Positions 8,124 to 16,809 of a stretch of DNA of 64,000 nt are shown here, piece after piece. Source of the stretch: Helicovermis profundi (lineage in GTDB: Bacteria > Bacillota > Clostridia > Peptostreptococcales > Acidaminobacteraceae); assembly GCF_033097505.1 (NCBI RefSeq), contig NZ_AP028654.1, positions 1,756,001-1,820,000 on the forward strand. The letters run 5' to 3'. A model generated the notes under the pieces. That model saw nothing but the letters and a program-made list of their open reading frames with translations, made no database searches and was not told the DNA's origin. Positions within the stretch are counted from its first letter, which is position 1, and every line of letters starts with the position of its first letter. Both the position numbers and the translations under genes were made by a program.

Positions 8124-8248
8124 ACATAACGTTCCCGCAGTTACCGTCGTATCCAATCTTTGCTTCGTTTTATTTTTTAAAGTTCCTATCCTAGTAACTC
8201 AACATCTCTTTAATCACAAAGGATATGAAGGGAACTGGCGTGTTATCG
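8124..8248 (-). repeat. attC-like site 10 (repeat cassette C)
   Basis: TAAC at 8127-8130, GTTA at 8242-8245; GGGAACTGG arm opposite GCAGTTACC. Repeated without change as attC 14. Confidence 0.84.
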
Positions 8249-8680
8249 GTAGGTACTGCATGTTTTGACAACACATTAATTTTTTCAATCATTTAAAACA
8301 TTCGCTCTAACAAGATATTTTTCGCGAGCAATTATTTCACTTTCTTGATACAAAGTTAGCGCGTCGCATTTAAAACCTTAAGCCCAAATCAAAATATCTT
8401 TCGTGAGCATTTGATCCACTTTCTTAAATGCAAAATAGCGCGTCGCATTTAAAACTTTAAACTCAAATCAAAACATCTTTCGCGAACAATTACTCTACTT
8501 TCTTAATTACTAAGTGGCGCGTCGCATTTAAAACCTTCAACTAAAACCAGAATATCTTTCGCGAACATTTGCTCCACTTTCTTAAATGCAAAATGGCGCG
8601 TCGCATCTGAATTATTCTTTACTTCTATATCAATATAAAACAACTATATTTTTTGATGCATAATATAATGTAGTTCTTTC
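8249..8680. repeat. ORF-less cassette C: four repeats of the 79-bp family
   Basis: Exactly periodic units begin at 8321, 8400, 8479 and 8558. One unit has lost part of its stem (AATTACTAAGTGG). It has one unit fewer than cassettes A and B, so copy number varies within otherwise conserved flanks. An identical cassette lies at 11045-11476. Confidence 0.78.
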
Positions 8681-8803
8681 CGATAACGTTCCCGCAGTTT
8701 CCGTCGTATCCTACATTTACTTCATTTTATCTTTTAAATTCATATCTAAGCAAATCACAATCTTCTCAACCTCAAGGATATGAAGGATACTGACGTGTTA
8801 TGC
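8681..8803 (-). repeat. attC-like site 11 (GNAT cassette)
   Basis: TAAC at 8684-8687, GTTA at 8797-8800. One arm reads GGATACTGACG, the most diverged inner arm of the array, with a slightly shorter central loop. Confidence 0.8.
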
Positions 8804-8820
8804 GCTGGCATTTCACGACT

Positions 8821-9375
8821 TCAACTTAATTTCCTTTTTATTTTATACTCGAATTGAAGCTGATTTGGACAATATTTGTTATTTTCATCAATCACTTTTT
8901 TTGATGTCAACTCAAATCCAAGTTTTTTATGTAAATTTATAGACTCAATATTAAATTTGCTTACATGAGCAATTATAATCTCACATTTTTCACCTTCAAG
9001 ATGTCTAATCAATCCTTTAATTAAAGTTGTACTGTAACCACAATTTCTATAATCAACTGCTGTTTCTAAAGCTTCTTCAAACCATATTAATTCACTCATC
9101 TTTATTGCTCTTACTCCACTTACATATTTATTATCTTTATCTATAACTGCAATAAACTGTGAGTCATTTGGAGATGACATAAACGATTCAATGAAATTAT
9201 AATAATCAGATTTAAATTTTTCATGCGCTTTCTTTTTCTCATATTCATTTTCTTTATCAATTTTACTTAAATAGGAATCTTCAAATATTTCATATGTAGA
9301 TTCTTTATAAGTAAATTCCATTAGTTGTTCAACTAATTCTTGATTAAAATCTTTGTAATTTAATACTTTAAACAT
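8821..9375 (-). CDS. GNAT-family N-acetyltransferase, cassette-borne
   Basis: A 184-aa acetyl-CoA-dependent acyltransferase. The acetyl-CoA loop is recognisable as VDYRNCGYSTTLIKGLIRHL (the R/Q-x-x-G-x-G/A site, here RNCGYS). It is followed by IIAHVSKFNIESINLHKKLGFE, the classic end of the GNAT fold. The N-terminal 80 residues are an acidic helical extension. GAAGGTGAG precedes the ATG. The acceptor is unknown; nothing ties it to a specific antibiotic. Confidence 0.85.
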   Translation of the reverse strand: MFKVLNYKDFNQELVEQLMEFTYKESTYEIFEDSYLSKIDKENEYEKKKAHEKFKSDYYNFIESFMSSPNDSQFIAVIDKDNKYVSGVRAIKMSELIWFEEALETAVDYRNCGYSTTLIKGLIRHLEGEKCEIIIAHVSKFNIESINLHKKLGFELTSKKVIDENNKYCPNQLQFEYKIKRKLS

Positions 9376-9416
9376 AAACTCACCTTCTTTTATTCATAAT
9401 ACAGTGACATGCTTGC

Positions 9417-9540
9417 GCTTAACGTTCCCGCAATTTCCGTCGTATCCCTATCTTTGTTTCGATTTACTCTTTAAATTCAAATCCAATTTAATCACAATCT
9501 CTTTAAACACTGGGATATGAAGGGAATTGGCGTGTTAGCT
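9417..9540 (-). repeat. attC-like site 12 (hydrolase cassette)
   Basis: TAAC at 9420-9423, GTTA at 9534-9537. On the minus strand R' is GTTAAGC, an exact GTTRRRY match, and R'' reads AGCTAAC, making this one of the best-matching sites of the array. Confidence 0.86.
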
Positions 9541-9581
9541 GATGGTCGTGAGCATTCACTTTTAATTATAATTAAACCAAA

Positions 9582-10148
9582 CTACTTATTAATAAACTTG
9601 TATATATAATTACTAATATTTAAAAGTAGCTCTAGGCTATCAACATAATCGTCCTTTTCTAAATCGTGATTAGCACCTTCAATAATTTTTAAATTCACAT
9701 TTTTATTATTAGAAATCATATCAATATGCTCTTGTTTAAAACCTTCATCATTAGTTCCAACTATAACCATACTATCCGTCTTATTTATACCTTCTACACA
9801 TTCAGCCCACGGAGTCAAAAAAATATGTTTTTGATTATATTTTTCAAACTCTTTTCTAATTACATTTTGAATATAAGTCCCAAGACATTTTCCAATAAAG
9901 ATTAGATGCTTATACTCTTTTTTATCTAAAGCTTTTCTTACAGCTTCTTTAACTTCTTTTATTAAAAGCAAATATGTATCATTATTAAATTCAACTTTTT
10001 TATCAATTCTTTGAAAACCGTATTCAATAGCTAAAACATCATATCCAGATTGAACTGATACGTTATATGAATAATATAAAAGTGGAGCAAATGTTGTATA
10101 AGTGCCACCAGGTAATAAAACCACCAAGGTATCTTTATCTTGTATCAT
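9582..10148 (-). CDS. Alpha/beta-hydrolase with Cys nucleophile, cassette-borne
   Basis: A compact alpha/beta-hydrolase of about 188 aa. The first strand and oxyanion region are LVVLLPGGTYTTF. The nucleophile elbow is GKCLGT, so cysteine replaces the usual serine, as in dienelactone hydrolases. The acid is in VGTNDEGF and the histidine in EGANHDLE. No lid domain is present. The ATG at 10148 is preceded by an in-frame TTG; no good ribosome site is near, the closest purine run (GGGGGTG) being about 20 bases upstream. The substrate is unknown. Confidence 0.75.
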   Translation of the reverse strand: MIQDKDTLVVLLPGGTYTTFAPLLYYSYNVSVQSGYDVLAIEYGFQRIDKKVEFNNDTYLLLIKEVKEAVRKALDKKEYKHLIFIGKCLGTYIQNVIRKEFEKYNQKHIFLTPWAECVEGINKTDSMVIVGTNDEGFKQEHIDMISNNKNVNLKIIEGANHDLEKDDYVDSLELLLNISNYIYKFINK

Positions 10149-10285
10149 CAATTCATTTTTTATTTTTACACCCCCAATTTGATTTTATCTCTATAAATTC
10201 CATATATATTTTACTCCTTTGATGCCTAATATAAATATAAATCCACACAAAGTTTTTGAATTATATTCTACTTTGTTAGACTGTA

Positions 10286-10409
10286 AGCTAACGTTCCCAC
10301 AGTTACCGTCGTATCCTATCTTTGCTTCATTTTATTCTTTAAAATTTATAGCAAGTAACTCGATATCTCTTTAGTCGCAAAGGATATGAAGGGAACTGGT
10401 GTGTTATAA
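10286..10409 (-). repeat. attC-like site 13 (repeat cassette D)
   Basis: TAAC at 10289-10292, GTTA at 10403-10406; same sequence as attC 3. Confidence 0.84.
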
Positions 10410-10919
10410 GAAGGTGCTGCATGTTTTAACAACACATTAATTTTATCAATTGTTTAAAATATTCGCTCAAATAATTCATTTTTCGTGAGCAATTACTTCA
10501 CTTTCTTAATACAAAGTTGACGCGTCGCATCTAAAACCTTCAATCTAAATTAAAATGTCTTTCGCGAACAATTGCTCTACTTTCTAAATACAAAGTTAGC
10601 GCGTCGCATTTAAAACCTTCAGCCCAAACCAAACTATATTTCGTGAGCATTTGCTCCACTTTCTTAAATGCAAAATGGCGCGTCGCATTTAAAACCTTAA
10701 ACTCAAACCAAAACATCTTTCGCGAACATTTACTCTACTTTCTTAAATACAAAATGGCGCGTCGCATTTAAAACCTTCGACTCAAAACAAAATATCTTCG
10801 CGAACATTTGCTCCACTTTCTTAAATGCAAAATGGCGCGTCGCATCTGAATTATTTTTTACTTATATATCAATATAAAACAATTATATTTTTTGATGCAT
10901 AATCTAATGTAGTTCTTTC
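10410..10919. repeat. ORF-less cassette D: exact copy of cassette A
   Basis: The 634-bp unit from TAAC 10289 to TAAC 10923 repeats 2480-3114 base for base as far as I can compare, with five 79-bp repeats. The copies differ only outside the TAAC cores. Together with cassette E it makes two ORF-less cassettes in a row, so 10152-11626 contains no gene. Confidence 0.8.
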
Positions 10920-11044
10920 TTATAACGTTCCCGCAGTTACCGTCGTATCCAATCTTTGCTTCGTTTTATTTTTTAAAGTTCCTATCCTAGTAACTCAACA
11001 TCTCTTTAATCACAAAGGATATGAAGGGAACTGGCGTGTTATCG
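10920..11044 (-). repeat. attC-like site 14 (repeat cassette E)
   Basis: TAAC at 10923-10926, GTTA at 11038-11041; same as attC 10. Confidence 0.84.
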
Positions 11045-11476
11045 GTAGGTACTGCATGTTTTGACAACACATTAATTTTTTCAATCATTTAAAACATTCG
11101 CTCTAACAAGATATTTTTCGCGAGCAATTATTTCACTTTCTTGATACAAAGTTAGCGCGTCGCATTTAAAACCTTAAGCCCAAATCAAAATATCTTTCGT
11201 GAGCATTTGATCCACTTTCTTAAATGCAAAATAGCGCGTCGCATTTAAAACTTTAAACTCAAATCAAAACATCTTTCGCGAACAATTACTCTACTTTCTT
11301 AATTACTAAGTGGCGCGTCGCATTTAAAACCTTCAACTAAAACCAGAATATCTTTCGCGAACATTTGCTCCACTTTCTTAAATGCAAAATGGCGCGTCGC
11401 ATCTGAATTATTCTTTACTTCTATATCAATATAAAACAACTATATTTTTTGATGCATAATATAATGTAGTTCTTTC
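11045..11476. repeat. ORF-less cassette E: exact copy of cassette C
   Basis: Four 79-bp units between the family flanks. The 557-bp unit TAAC 10923 to TAAC 11480 equals 8127-8684. No gene is present. Confidence 0.78.
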
Positions 11477-11601
11477 CGATAACGTTCCCGCAATTTCCGT
11501 CGTATCCCTATTTTTGTTTCGATTTGTTTTTTTAGTTCATATCCACGTAAATCGCAATCTCTTTAAACACAAGGGATATGAAGGTAATTGGCGTGTTATG
11601 T
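11477..11601 (-). repeat. attC-like site 15 (182-aa cassette, right copy)
   Basis: TAAC at 11480-11483, GTTA at 11595-11598. This is the last recognisable attC before the right end of the array. Confidence 0.85.
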
Positions 11602-11626
11602 GTAGGAAAAAGCGTTAAATGTAATT

Positions 11627-12175
11627 CTACTTTGATAATTCTGTATAGTCTTTAATTACAGCTTCTATTCCATTGAAAATTTCTTTACCTTCAAATAGAC
11701 CATTATAATTCTTATACACAAAATCTAATTCATCTATATCATCTAAGCTATCAAGATATTTAACATCAAGCTTTATCAAATTACTTAACTTAATAACAAC
11801 TTTTAATATTTCAAATAATTCCTTTTCATTATATTTCTTTACTAATTCTTCTGCTTCGCCTTCGATGTGTGGTGAAACAATATCTCCGTTGTATAAAAAT
11901 CCTAAATGGAGCATATTAAATTTCTTATTAAAAAATAAATTATATCCTTTATAAACCTCATTTTTTTTATTAATTAGTGTAAATATACTTCCATTAACAC
12001 TAACTTCTTCAACAACATCATTTGTCACAATTGTATAACCCTTTTTAATATCTTTTGAAAAGCATTTCGATAAATCTTTGACTATTAGTTTTTCACCAAC
12101 GGAATCTAATTTTGTATATAATTCTGTACTCATATTTTCTAATACCTTACAACTTTTAATAAATTCTTTTTTCAT
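11627..12175 (-). CDS. Hypothetical 182-aa cassette protein, copy 2
   Basis: The protein is identical to that at 3261-3809, and the whole 815-bp cassette matches. Identity continues to the ATAAC core at 12294-12298 and then stops, where copy 1 continues into an attC. It is therefore the first cassette next to the possible attI and would be the most recently inserted. An in-cassette promoter is possible: TTTACA and TATAAA-like boxes lie 40-65 bp upstream of AGGGGGAAT. Confidence 0.75.
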   Translation of the reverse strand: MKKEFIKSCKVLENMSTELYTKLDSVGEKLIVKDLSKCFSKDIKKGYTIVTNDVVEEVSVNGSIFTLINKKNEVYKGYNLFFNKKFNMLHLGFLYNGDIVSPHIEGEAEELVKKYNEKELFEILKVVIKLSNLIKLDVKYLDSLDDIDELDFVYKNYNGLFEGKEIFNGIEAVIKDYTELSK

Positions 12176-12294
12176 TTTTTATTCCCCCTATCATTACAAT
12201 AATTTATATTTAATACATTAAACTTGTAAAAAATTTTACCATTTAATTAATCACTTGAATTTTATAATAACAATATCTAGCTTTTGCTTTCACA

Positions 12295-12365
12295 TAACTC
12301 CCTACTTCCCGAACTCCCACCAAGAACACTGTCCAAATAGCGTGCTTCCCGTATGTTGGGAATAC
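12295..12365 (-). other. Right end of cassette array; candidate attI
   Basis: The array ends at TAAC 12295-12298. On the minus strand the sequence just upstream holds two direct GGGAGTT repeats (the second joined to the GTTATG core) and GGGAAG twice, like the integrase-binding direct repeats of attI sites. There is no pairing arm, so it is not a complete attC. The rest of the gap to 12634 holds no gene; TATAAT on the minus strand (12552-12557) is a possible -10 for leftward transcription of the array, but its -35 is weak. Confidence 0.4.
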
Positions 12366-12634
12366 TACTCAAAGAGGACAAGCTATATAAATATATTAAA
12401 CTTTTATTCTACAACCAAATCAATTACACCTTGTATTCTTACACAGTTAAAACTTCAACAAGTACTTACCTTTATTAATTGTAATACGACTATTTAATTG
12501 TACCACATTTATTGTAATAATTTGACGTATGTTGAAAATTATTTTGTTTTTATTATACTAAATGTATTTTAATTCAACATTTAGTTCAAACACCTTTGTT
12601 TTTGATCTTTACAATAATAAATATAGATTATTTT

Positions 12635-12680
12635 AAAAATGCCATTACAACTAAAAAGTTTAGTTATAATGGCATTTTTT
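12635..12680. terminator. Bidirectional terminator after the TetM-like gene
   Basis: AAAAATGCCATTA and TAATGGCATTTTTT form a long stem with AACTAAA/TTTAGTT continuing it inward. U-tracts occur on both strands. It would end the leftward TetM-like transcript before the cassette array. Confidence 0.85.
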
Positions 12681-12719
12681 GAAAATATAAGTGATCTTTA
12701 TGACTATATAATATCTTCA

Positions 12720-15371
12720 TTATTCTTTACTTGTATTAACAGATAACTTTAGCTTAGCTTTTTCAATTTCAGAAATAGATTCTTCTAGTGGCACACCTTT
12801 TTTTAGCTTATTATCTAAATAATCATCATGCAGTCTTTTTTCTACTTCTAGTACATCTTCTCTAAGTTCTCTTGCAGATAAAATATTAGCACCCAATCCT
12901 CTAATAATTTTTTGTACTAGACCATCTGATGATGCTACCGTTATGCGGTATTTACTCTGATTATCATGTGCAAATTTTTCAATATAGTGGTCTGCGCTTT
13001 GATTTTCTCCAGTAAAAACAACACTTATATTGTGAAATTTTTCAGTAGATTCTGTGCGATCTTTATTTTTGTAAGCATCAAACACAAGAATTAAATGTCC
13101 ATTTCTAACACCTTGATAGTTATTAAGTATGTCTATTAATTTAATTCTAGCAGATTCCAAATTATCTTTAGCTATGTTTTTTAGCTCATCCCAATCAAAT
13201 ATAATATTATAGCCATCAACTAATAGATACTCATCTCCAGTTGGTCTTCTTTTAACTACCCTACTTGTAGATACAGTTTCATAGTAACTTTCTTTAGCAG
13301 TTTTTTGTTTTTTCCAGTTATTTTTTTTCCCCTTATTTGAATAATAGGTGCTATTTATAATGGCATCAATCTCTTCTAAGCTTATTGATGTTGATTTAGA
13401 ATTCTTATTAACATTAGCTTTACCACTAGTATTTTGGGGTTTTTCTGCTTTAAGATAATTTTCAACATGCATATGCTTCTTTACTTCATTCCAAGGAACA
13501 ATGTATCCTGATCCATTAGCGCAAAAAACAGAAGACGTTGGATTTTCAATATCTCGTTCAGAGTCATAATTTGCATCTTCAATTACTTTTTGGAAATTAT
13601 AACACACATCATAACCATATATCGAAATAAATAGTTTTCCATACCCCTTAGTAAATGTGTTTAATTCTTGCTGATAATTTCGCATTGTAGAAACTGGTGC
13701 AATACCAGTTAACACTGTTTTTTCAGTGTCTGCATGCTCAATTTTAGATTGTCCATGCATTTTATCAATGTCTGTCATAGCCCTACCAACAAATTTTTCT
13801 GGTAATTCCAATCTAAATTTATAATAAGGTTCAAGTAAAACCGTTTCAGCTTCTTTTAAGCCTTGACGAAGCGCTCTATAAGTTGCTTCTCTAAAGTCAC
13901 CACCTGATGTATGTTTATTATGACTTTTTCCTGAAACTAGGGTAATTTCTATATCTGTAATATATGACCCAGTCAAAACCCCAACATGTTCCTTCTCTTT
14001 AAGATGGCTTAATATAAGCCTTTGCCAATTTTTTTCTAGTATATCTTCTTTACATATGCTATCAACTATAATGCCGCTCCCTCTTTCACCAGGCTTCAAG
14101 AGTAAATGTACTTCAGCATAATGTCTTAAAGGTTCAAAATGTCCAACGCCTTCACAAACCGTAGAAATTGTTTCCTTATATACAATTTTTCCTTTATCAA
14201 ATGTCACTAAAATACCATATCTCTCTAAAATTACTGACTGTAATACTTCTATTTGAACATCACCCATAACATGAATATATATCGATTGTAAATCTTTATT
14301 CCAACGAACTCTAAGTGTTGGTTCTTCCTCTTCCAGTTCTTTAAGATTTGGAAGCATCTGAAGTTCATCTATAGCTTCTGGCAAAATTAGCTGATACGAT
14401 AAAATTGGTTCAAGTAGCGGTGAAATCGGATCCCGTTCCTTTCCTATAGCTTCACCAGGTTTAGTATTATTAAGTCCAGTTAAGGCGCACACAGTTCCAG
14501 CTTCAACTTCAGATAATGTATTATATTTTTCTCCAGAATAAATTCTAATTTGATTTATTTTTTCTACTATACCTTCTGTATTAATAGTATCTTTTACTTT
14601 TAATGACCCACCAGTTATCTTTATATGAGTTAATCTTTCCCCACGTGAATCTCTTGTAATTTTATATATTTTACCTCCTAATTCATTTGAATAACAAGGT
14701 ATTTTTGAATATAACTTCAAATCTTCTATTAATTTTTCTACTCCAATTTGACGAAGAGCGGAACCAAAATATACAGGAAAAGCATTTCTATGTGCTAGTA
14801 ATATTCTAATCTTTTCAAGTTCTATATTACCTGTATTTAAGTAGCTTTCCATAACTTCCTCATCACACATGGCTATCTGCTCATACCAGTCATCTTCTTT
14901 TTCATCAAAAGGAATGCAATTATCACTTAATTCTTTCTTTATATCAATCATAAGCTTTTGTCTATTAGTTCCACTTTGATCCATTTTATTAATAAAAATA
15001 AATGTAGGAATTTTATGGATTTCAAGTAAATTCCAAAGTGTTTTCGTATGACTTTGTATGCCATCAGCTCCACTTACAACCAAAATTGCATAATCTAAAA
15101 CTTGGAGTGTTCTTTCCATCTCAGCTGAAAAATCAACATGTCCTGGAGTATCAAGTAAAGTCAATTCAAGATCATCAAAGTTCATTACTGCTTGTTTTGA
15201 AAATATAGTAATACCTCGACTTTTTTCAAGAGTAAAGGTGTCTAAATATGCATTTTTATTGTCTACGCGTCCTGGTCGACGAATTTTACCACTTAAGTAA
15301 AGTAAGCTCTCTGATAATGTGGTTTTTCCTGCATCTACATGTGCAAGTATACCTATTACAAGTTTTTTCAT
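12720..15371 (-). CDS. TetM/EF-G-like translational GTPase fused to a NYN (Rae1-like) domain
   Basis: 883 aa, compared with about 640 for Tet(M). The N-terminus is a translational GTPase: G1 AHVDAGKTT (about 10-18), TFTLEKSRGIT switch I, DTPGH, NKMD, followed by EF-G-like domains II-V typical of ribosomal protection proteins. From about residue 714 a NYN/YacP domain follows: LLVDGYNIIFDWDEL, LVFDAYKN, ENQSADHYIE, VASSDGLVQ, with the acidic residues of PIN-like nucleases. Rae1 (YacP) cleaves mRNA on the ribosome, so the fusion suggests a GTPase that brings a nuclease to the A site. GAGGATATAAATTT precedes the ATG. Tetracycline resistance is possible but unproven. Confidence 0.88.
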   Translation of the reverse strand: MKKLVIGILAHVDAGKTTLSESLLYLSGKIRRPGRVDNKNAYLDTFTLEKSRGITIFSKQAVMNFDDLELTLLDTPGHVDFSAEMERTLQVLDYAILVVSGADGIQSHTKTLWNLLEIHKIPTFIFINKMDQSGTNRQKLMIDIKKELSDNCIPFDEKEDDWYEQIAMCDEEVMESYLNTGNIELEKIRILLAHRNAFPVYFGSALRQIGVEKLIEDLKLYSKIPCYSNELGGKIYKITRDSRGERLTHIKITGGSLKVKDTINTEGIVEKINQIRIYSGEKYNTLSEVEAGTVCALTGLNNTKPGEAIGKERDPISPLLEPILSYQLILPEAIDELQMLPNLKELEEEEPTLRVRWNKDLQSIYIHVMGDVQIEVLQSVILERYGILVTFDKGKIVYKETISTVCEGVGHFEPLRHYAEVHLLLKPGERGSGIIVDSICKEDILEKNWQRLILSHLKEKEHVGVLTGSYITDIEITLVSGKSHNKHTSGGDFREATYRALRQGLKEAETVLLEPYYKFRLELPEKFVGRAMTDIDKMHGQSKIEHADTEKTVLTGIAPVSTMRNYQQELNTFTKGYGKLFISIYGYDVCYNFQKVIEDANYDSERDIENPTSSVFCANGSGYIVPWNEVKKHMHVENYLKAEKPQNTSGKANVNKNSKSTSISLEEIDAIINSTYYSNKGKKNNWKKQKTAKESYYETVSTSRVVKRRPTGDEYLLVDGYNIIFDWDELKNIAKDNLESARIKLIDILNNYQGVRNGHLILVFDAYKNKDRTESTEKFHNISVVFTGENQSADHYIEKFAHDNQSKYRITVASSDGLVQKIIRGLGANILSARELREDVLEVEKRLHDDYLDNKLKKGVPLEESISEIEKAKLKLSVNTSKE

Positions 15372-15504
15372 AAATTTATATCCTCATATTTCTTTTTTAC
15401 TCTATTTTAACATATTTAGTATATCTTACGTAAACTTTATATATACCTGTGATTGCGTTATTTTACTATTGAAAATTAAATATTAAACTATTTTTGCCAA
15501 AAAA

Positions 15505-15543
15505 AAATAATACAAAATACAAGGCTTTTGCCTTGCATTTTGA
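15505..15543 (-). terminator. Terminator of the HlyD/ABC operon
   Basis: CAAAATGCAAGGC and GCCTTGTATTTTG (minus strand) form a 13-bp stem with one mismatch and an AAAA loop, followed by a T-rich run. It lies just after the last gene of the leftward operon. Confidence 0.8.
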
Positions 15544-15562
15544 AAAACAACTTCCACTTTAC

Positions 15563-15760
15563 TTATTTTGTAAATAACCAAACGCCTAATACAAGAAAAA
15601 TCAGAGCCCAAATGTAAAAGAATATTTCTGTTCCTTTATCACCTAGTATTTTTTTAAATAACTCAATTTTTTTCATGTTCCAAATTTTCTCTGGTTTTGT
15701 AACAGCAATAATAACTACTAAAGCTGCATATACTATTGCTAAAGTTGCCCATATTTTCAT
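15563..15760 (-). CDS. Small two-helix membrane protein
   Basis: 65-67 aa with two hydrophobic helices (IWATLAIVYAALVVIIAV and IFFYIWALIFLVLGVWLF) around a basic loop KPEKIWNMKKIELFKKI. The start at 15760 (MKIW) is favoured because GGAGG lies 8 bases upstream; the Met two codons earlier nearly touches it. It is the last gene of the ABC export operon, about 30 bp after the permease. It is perhaps an accessory subunit; I know of no defined family. Confidence 0.6.
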   Translation of the reverse strand: MKIWATLAIVYAALVVIIAVTKPEKIWNMKKIELFKKILGDKGTEIFFYIWALIFLVLGVWLFTK

Positions 15761-15790
15761 AATCATTACCTCCTATTTGTTTTCTTTAAT

Positions 15791-16795
15791 CTACTTCAAG
15801 CCTTTTCTTATTTTTGGCGCTAATACCAAAAATACTAGGGCACTTATTCCAAGTACAATTCCAGAATAATAGATTATATCAAGCCATGATCCTTTATTTG
15901 AAAGAATAAGATCATTAGCTTTGTATGTCCAGTAAAATGGTATCCAGTAAAATAAAATCTGCCACTTGTCAGCCAAAAGTTCTTCACCTATAATGGCTCC
16001 AAATAAGGGTAAAAAAAGTAATTTTATATTACCTGCTGCATTAATAACATCATCATTATTTATACCCTCAATAAATCCTACAAGTATGCTTATAATACAT
16101 GAAGTTGTCACCATAATAAGCACATGGAAAAAGTTGATATCTCTAAATCCTGTTATAAATAAAATTAGAATCGAACTCACTATTGGAACAAAAATTCCAA
16201 TTACGCTTTTTCCAGCAATATATTCTATTCTTGATACTGGTGATAAATGAATTGCACTTATTGTATTGTCTGTTTTTTCTTCTATGATGTTTAAAGCGAT
16301 AATCATACCTCCAAGAATTGAGGTAAAAATCATTGATACATTGACCATAATTTTCTTCAAAGGTGGTATTTTTCTACTATAATCCACTATTTCAGCAATT
16401 GAATCCTCCGTTTCAATATTATAGTAGTCAAAAGTAATTAAGTTCCTTACGTAGTCTACAATATATTCCGGCTCATTTCCTTGTGTCAAAATATAATATC
16501 CATTAGTTTTATCTAAAAGTACAGCTATTATATTGTCTCTTTTTCTAAGGCGCTTTTCAATATCATCATAAGTATTAAACACTTCAACCTTTGCAAACTG
16601 ATTGAAGTATTCAATCTGCTGTGTGTTTTCTCCTTTAAGAAGTGCAACTTCAACTGAAGTATCGTTAATTCCTGGCGAAAAGACATTAATCATAATGGCA
16701 AAAATGATAGGTATAACAAGTATATACAAGCTTATAAAATTTCTTATACTTGTTTTTAGGTCTCTCTTAAATATTAGGTATATTCGTCTTATCAT
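15791..16795 (-). CDS. ABC-2 type transporter permease
   Basis: 334 aa with the architecture of ABC-2 export permeases. One N-terminal membrane helix (FISLYILVIPIIFAIMINVF, residues 16-35) is followed by an extracytoplasmic domain of about 125 residues. Then come five further helices, with NIIEEKTDNTISAIHLSPVSRIEYIAGKS, the conserved cytoplasmic motif of this family, between the second and third. It is transcribed after the second permease (14 bp gap) and likely pairs with it and the ATPase at 17926. Confidence 0.85.
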   Translation of the reverse strand: MIRRIYLIFKRDLKTSIRNFISLYILVIPIIFAIMINVFSPGINDTSVEVALLKGENTQQIEYFNQFAKVEVFNTYDDIEKRLRKRDNIIAVLLDKTNGYYILTQGNEPEYIVDYVRNLITFDYYNIETEDSIAEIVDYSRKIPPLKKIMVNVSMIFTSILGGMIIALNIIEEKTDNTISAIHLSPVSRIEYIAGKSVIGIFVPIVSSILILFITGFRDINFFHVLIMVTTSCIISILVGFIEGINNDDVINAAGNIKLLFLPLFGAIIGEELLADKWQILFYWIPFYWTYKANDLILSNKGSWLDIIYYSGIVLGISALVFLVLAPKIRKGLK

Positions 16796-16809
16796 TTTAT
16801 AACACTCCT

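Noticed and set aside
203-12298. Regularly repeated attC-like blocks as a CRISPR array
   Set aside because: Repeats are about 120 bp with long variable centres, and spacing ranges from about 550 to 1140 bp with genes between; this is unlike 25-40 bp direct repeats with short unique spacers.
12255-12497. 80-codon + strand frame at the right end of the array
   Set aside because: Starts inside cassette sequence, lacks a ribosome site, has low-complexity composition and covers the candidate attI.
12720-15371. Plain tetracycline-resistance tet(M) gene
   Set aside because: The protein is about 240 residues longer, with a NYN nuclease-like domain; resistance cannot be inferred from sequence.
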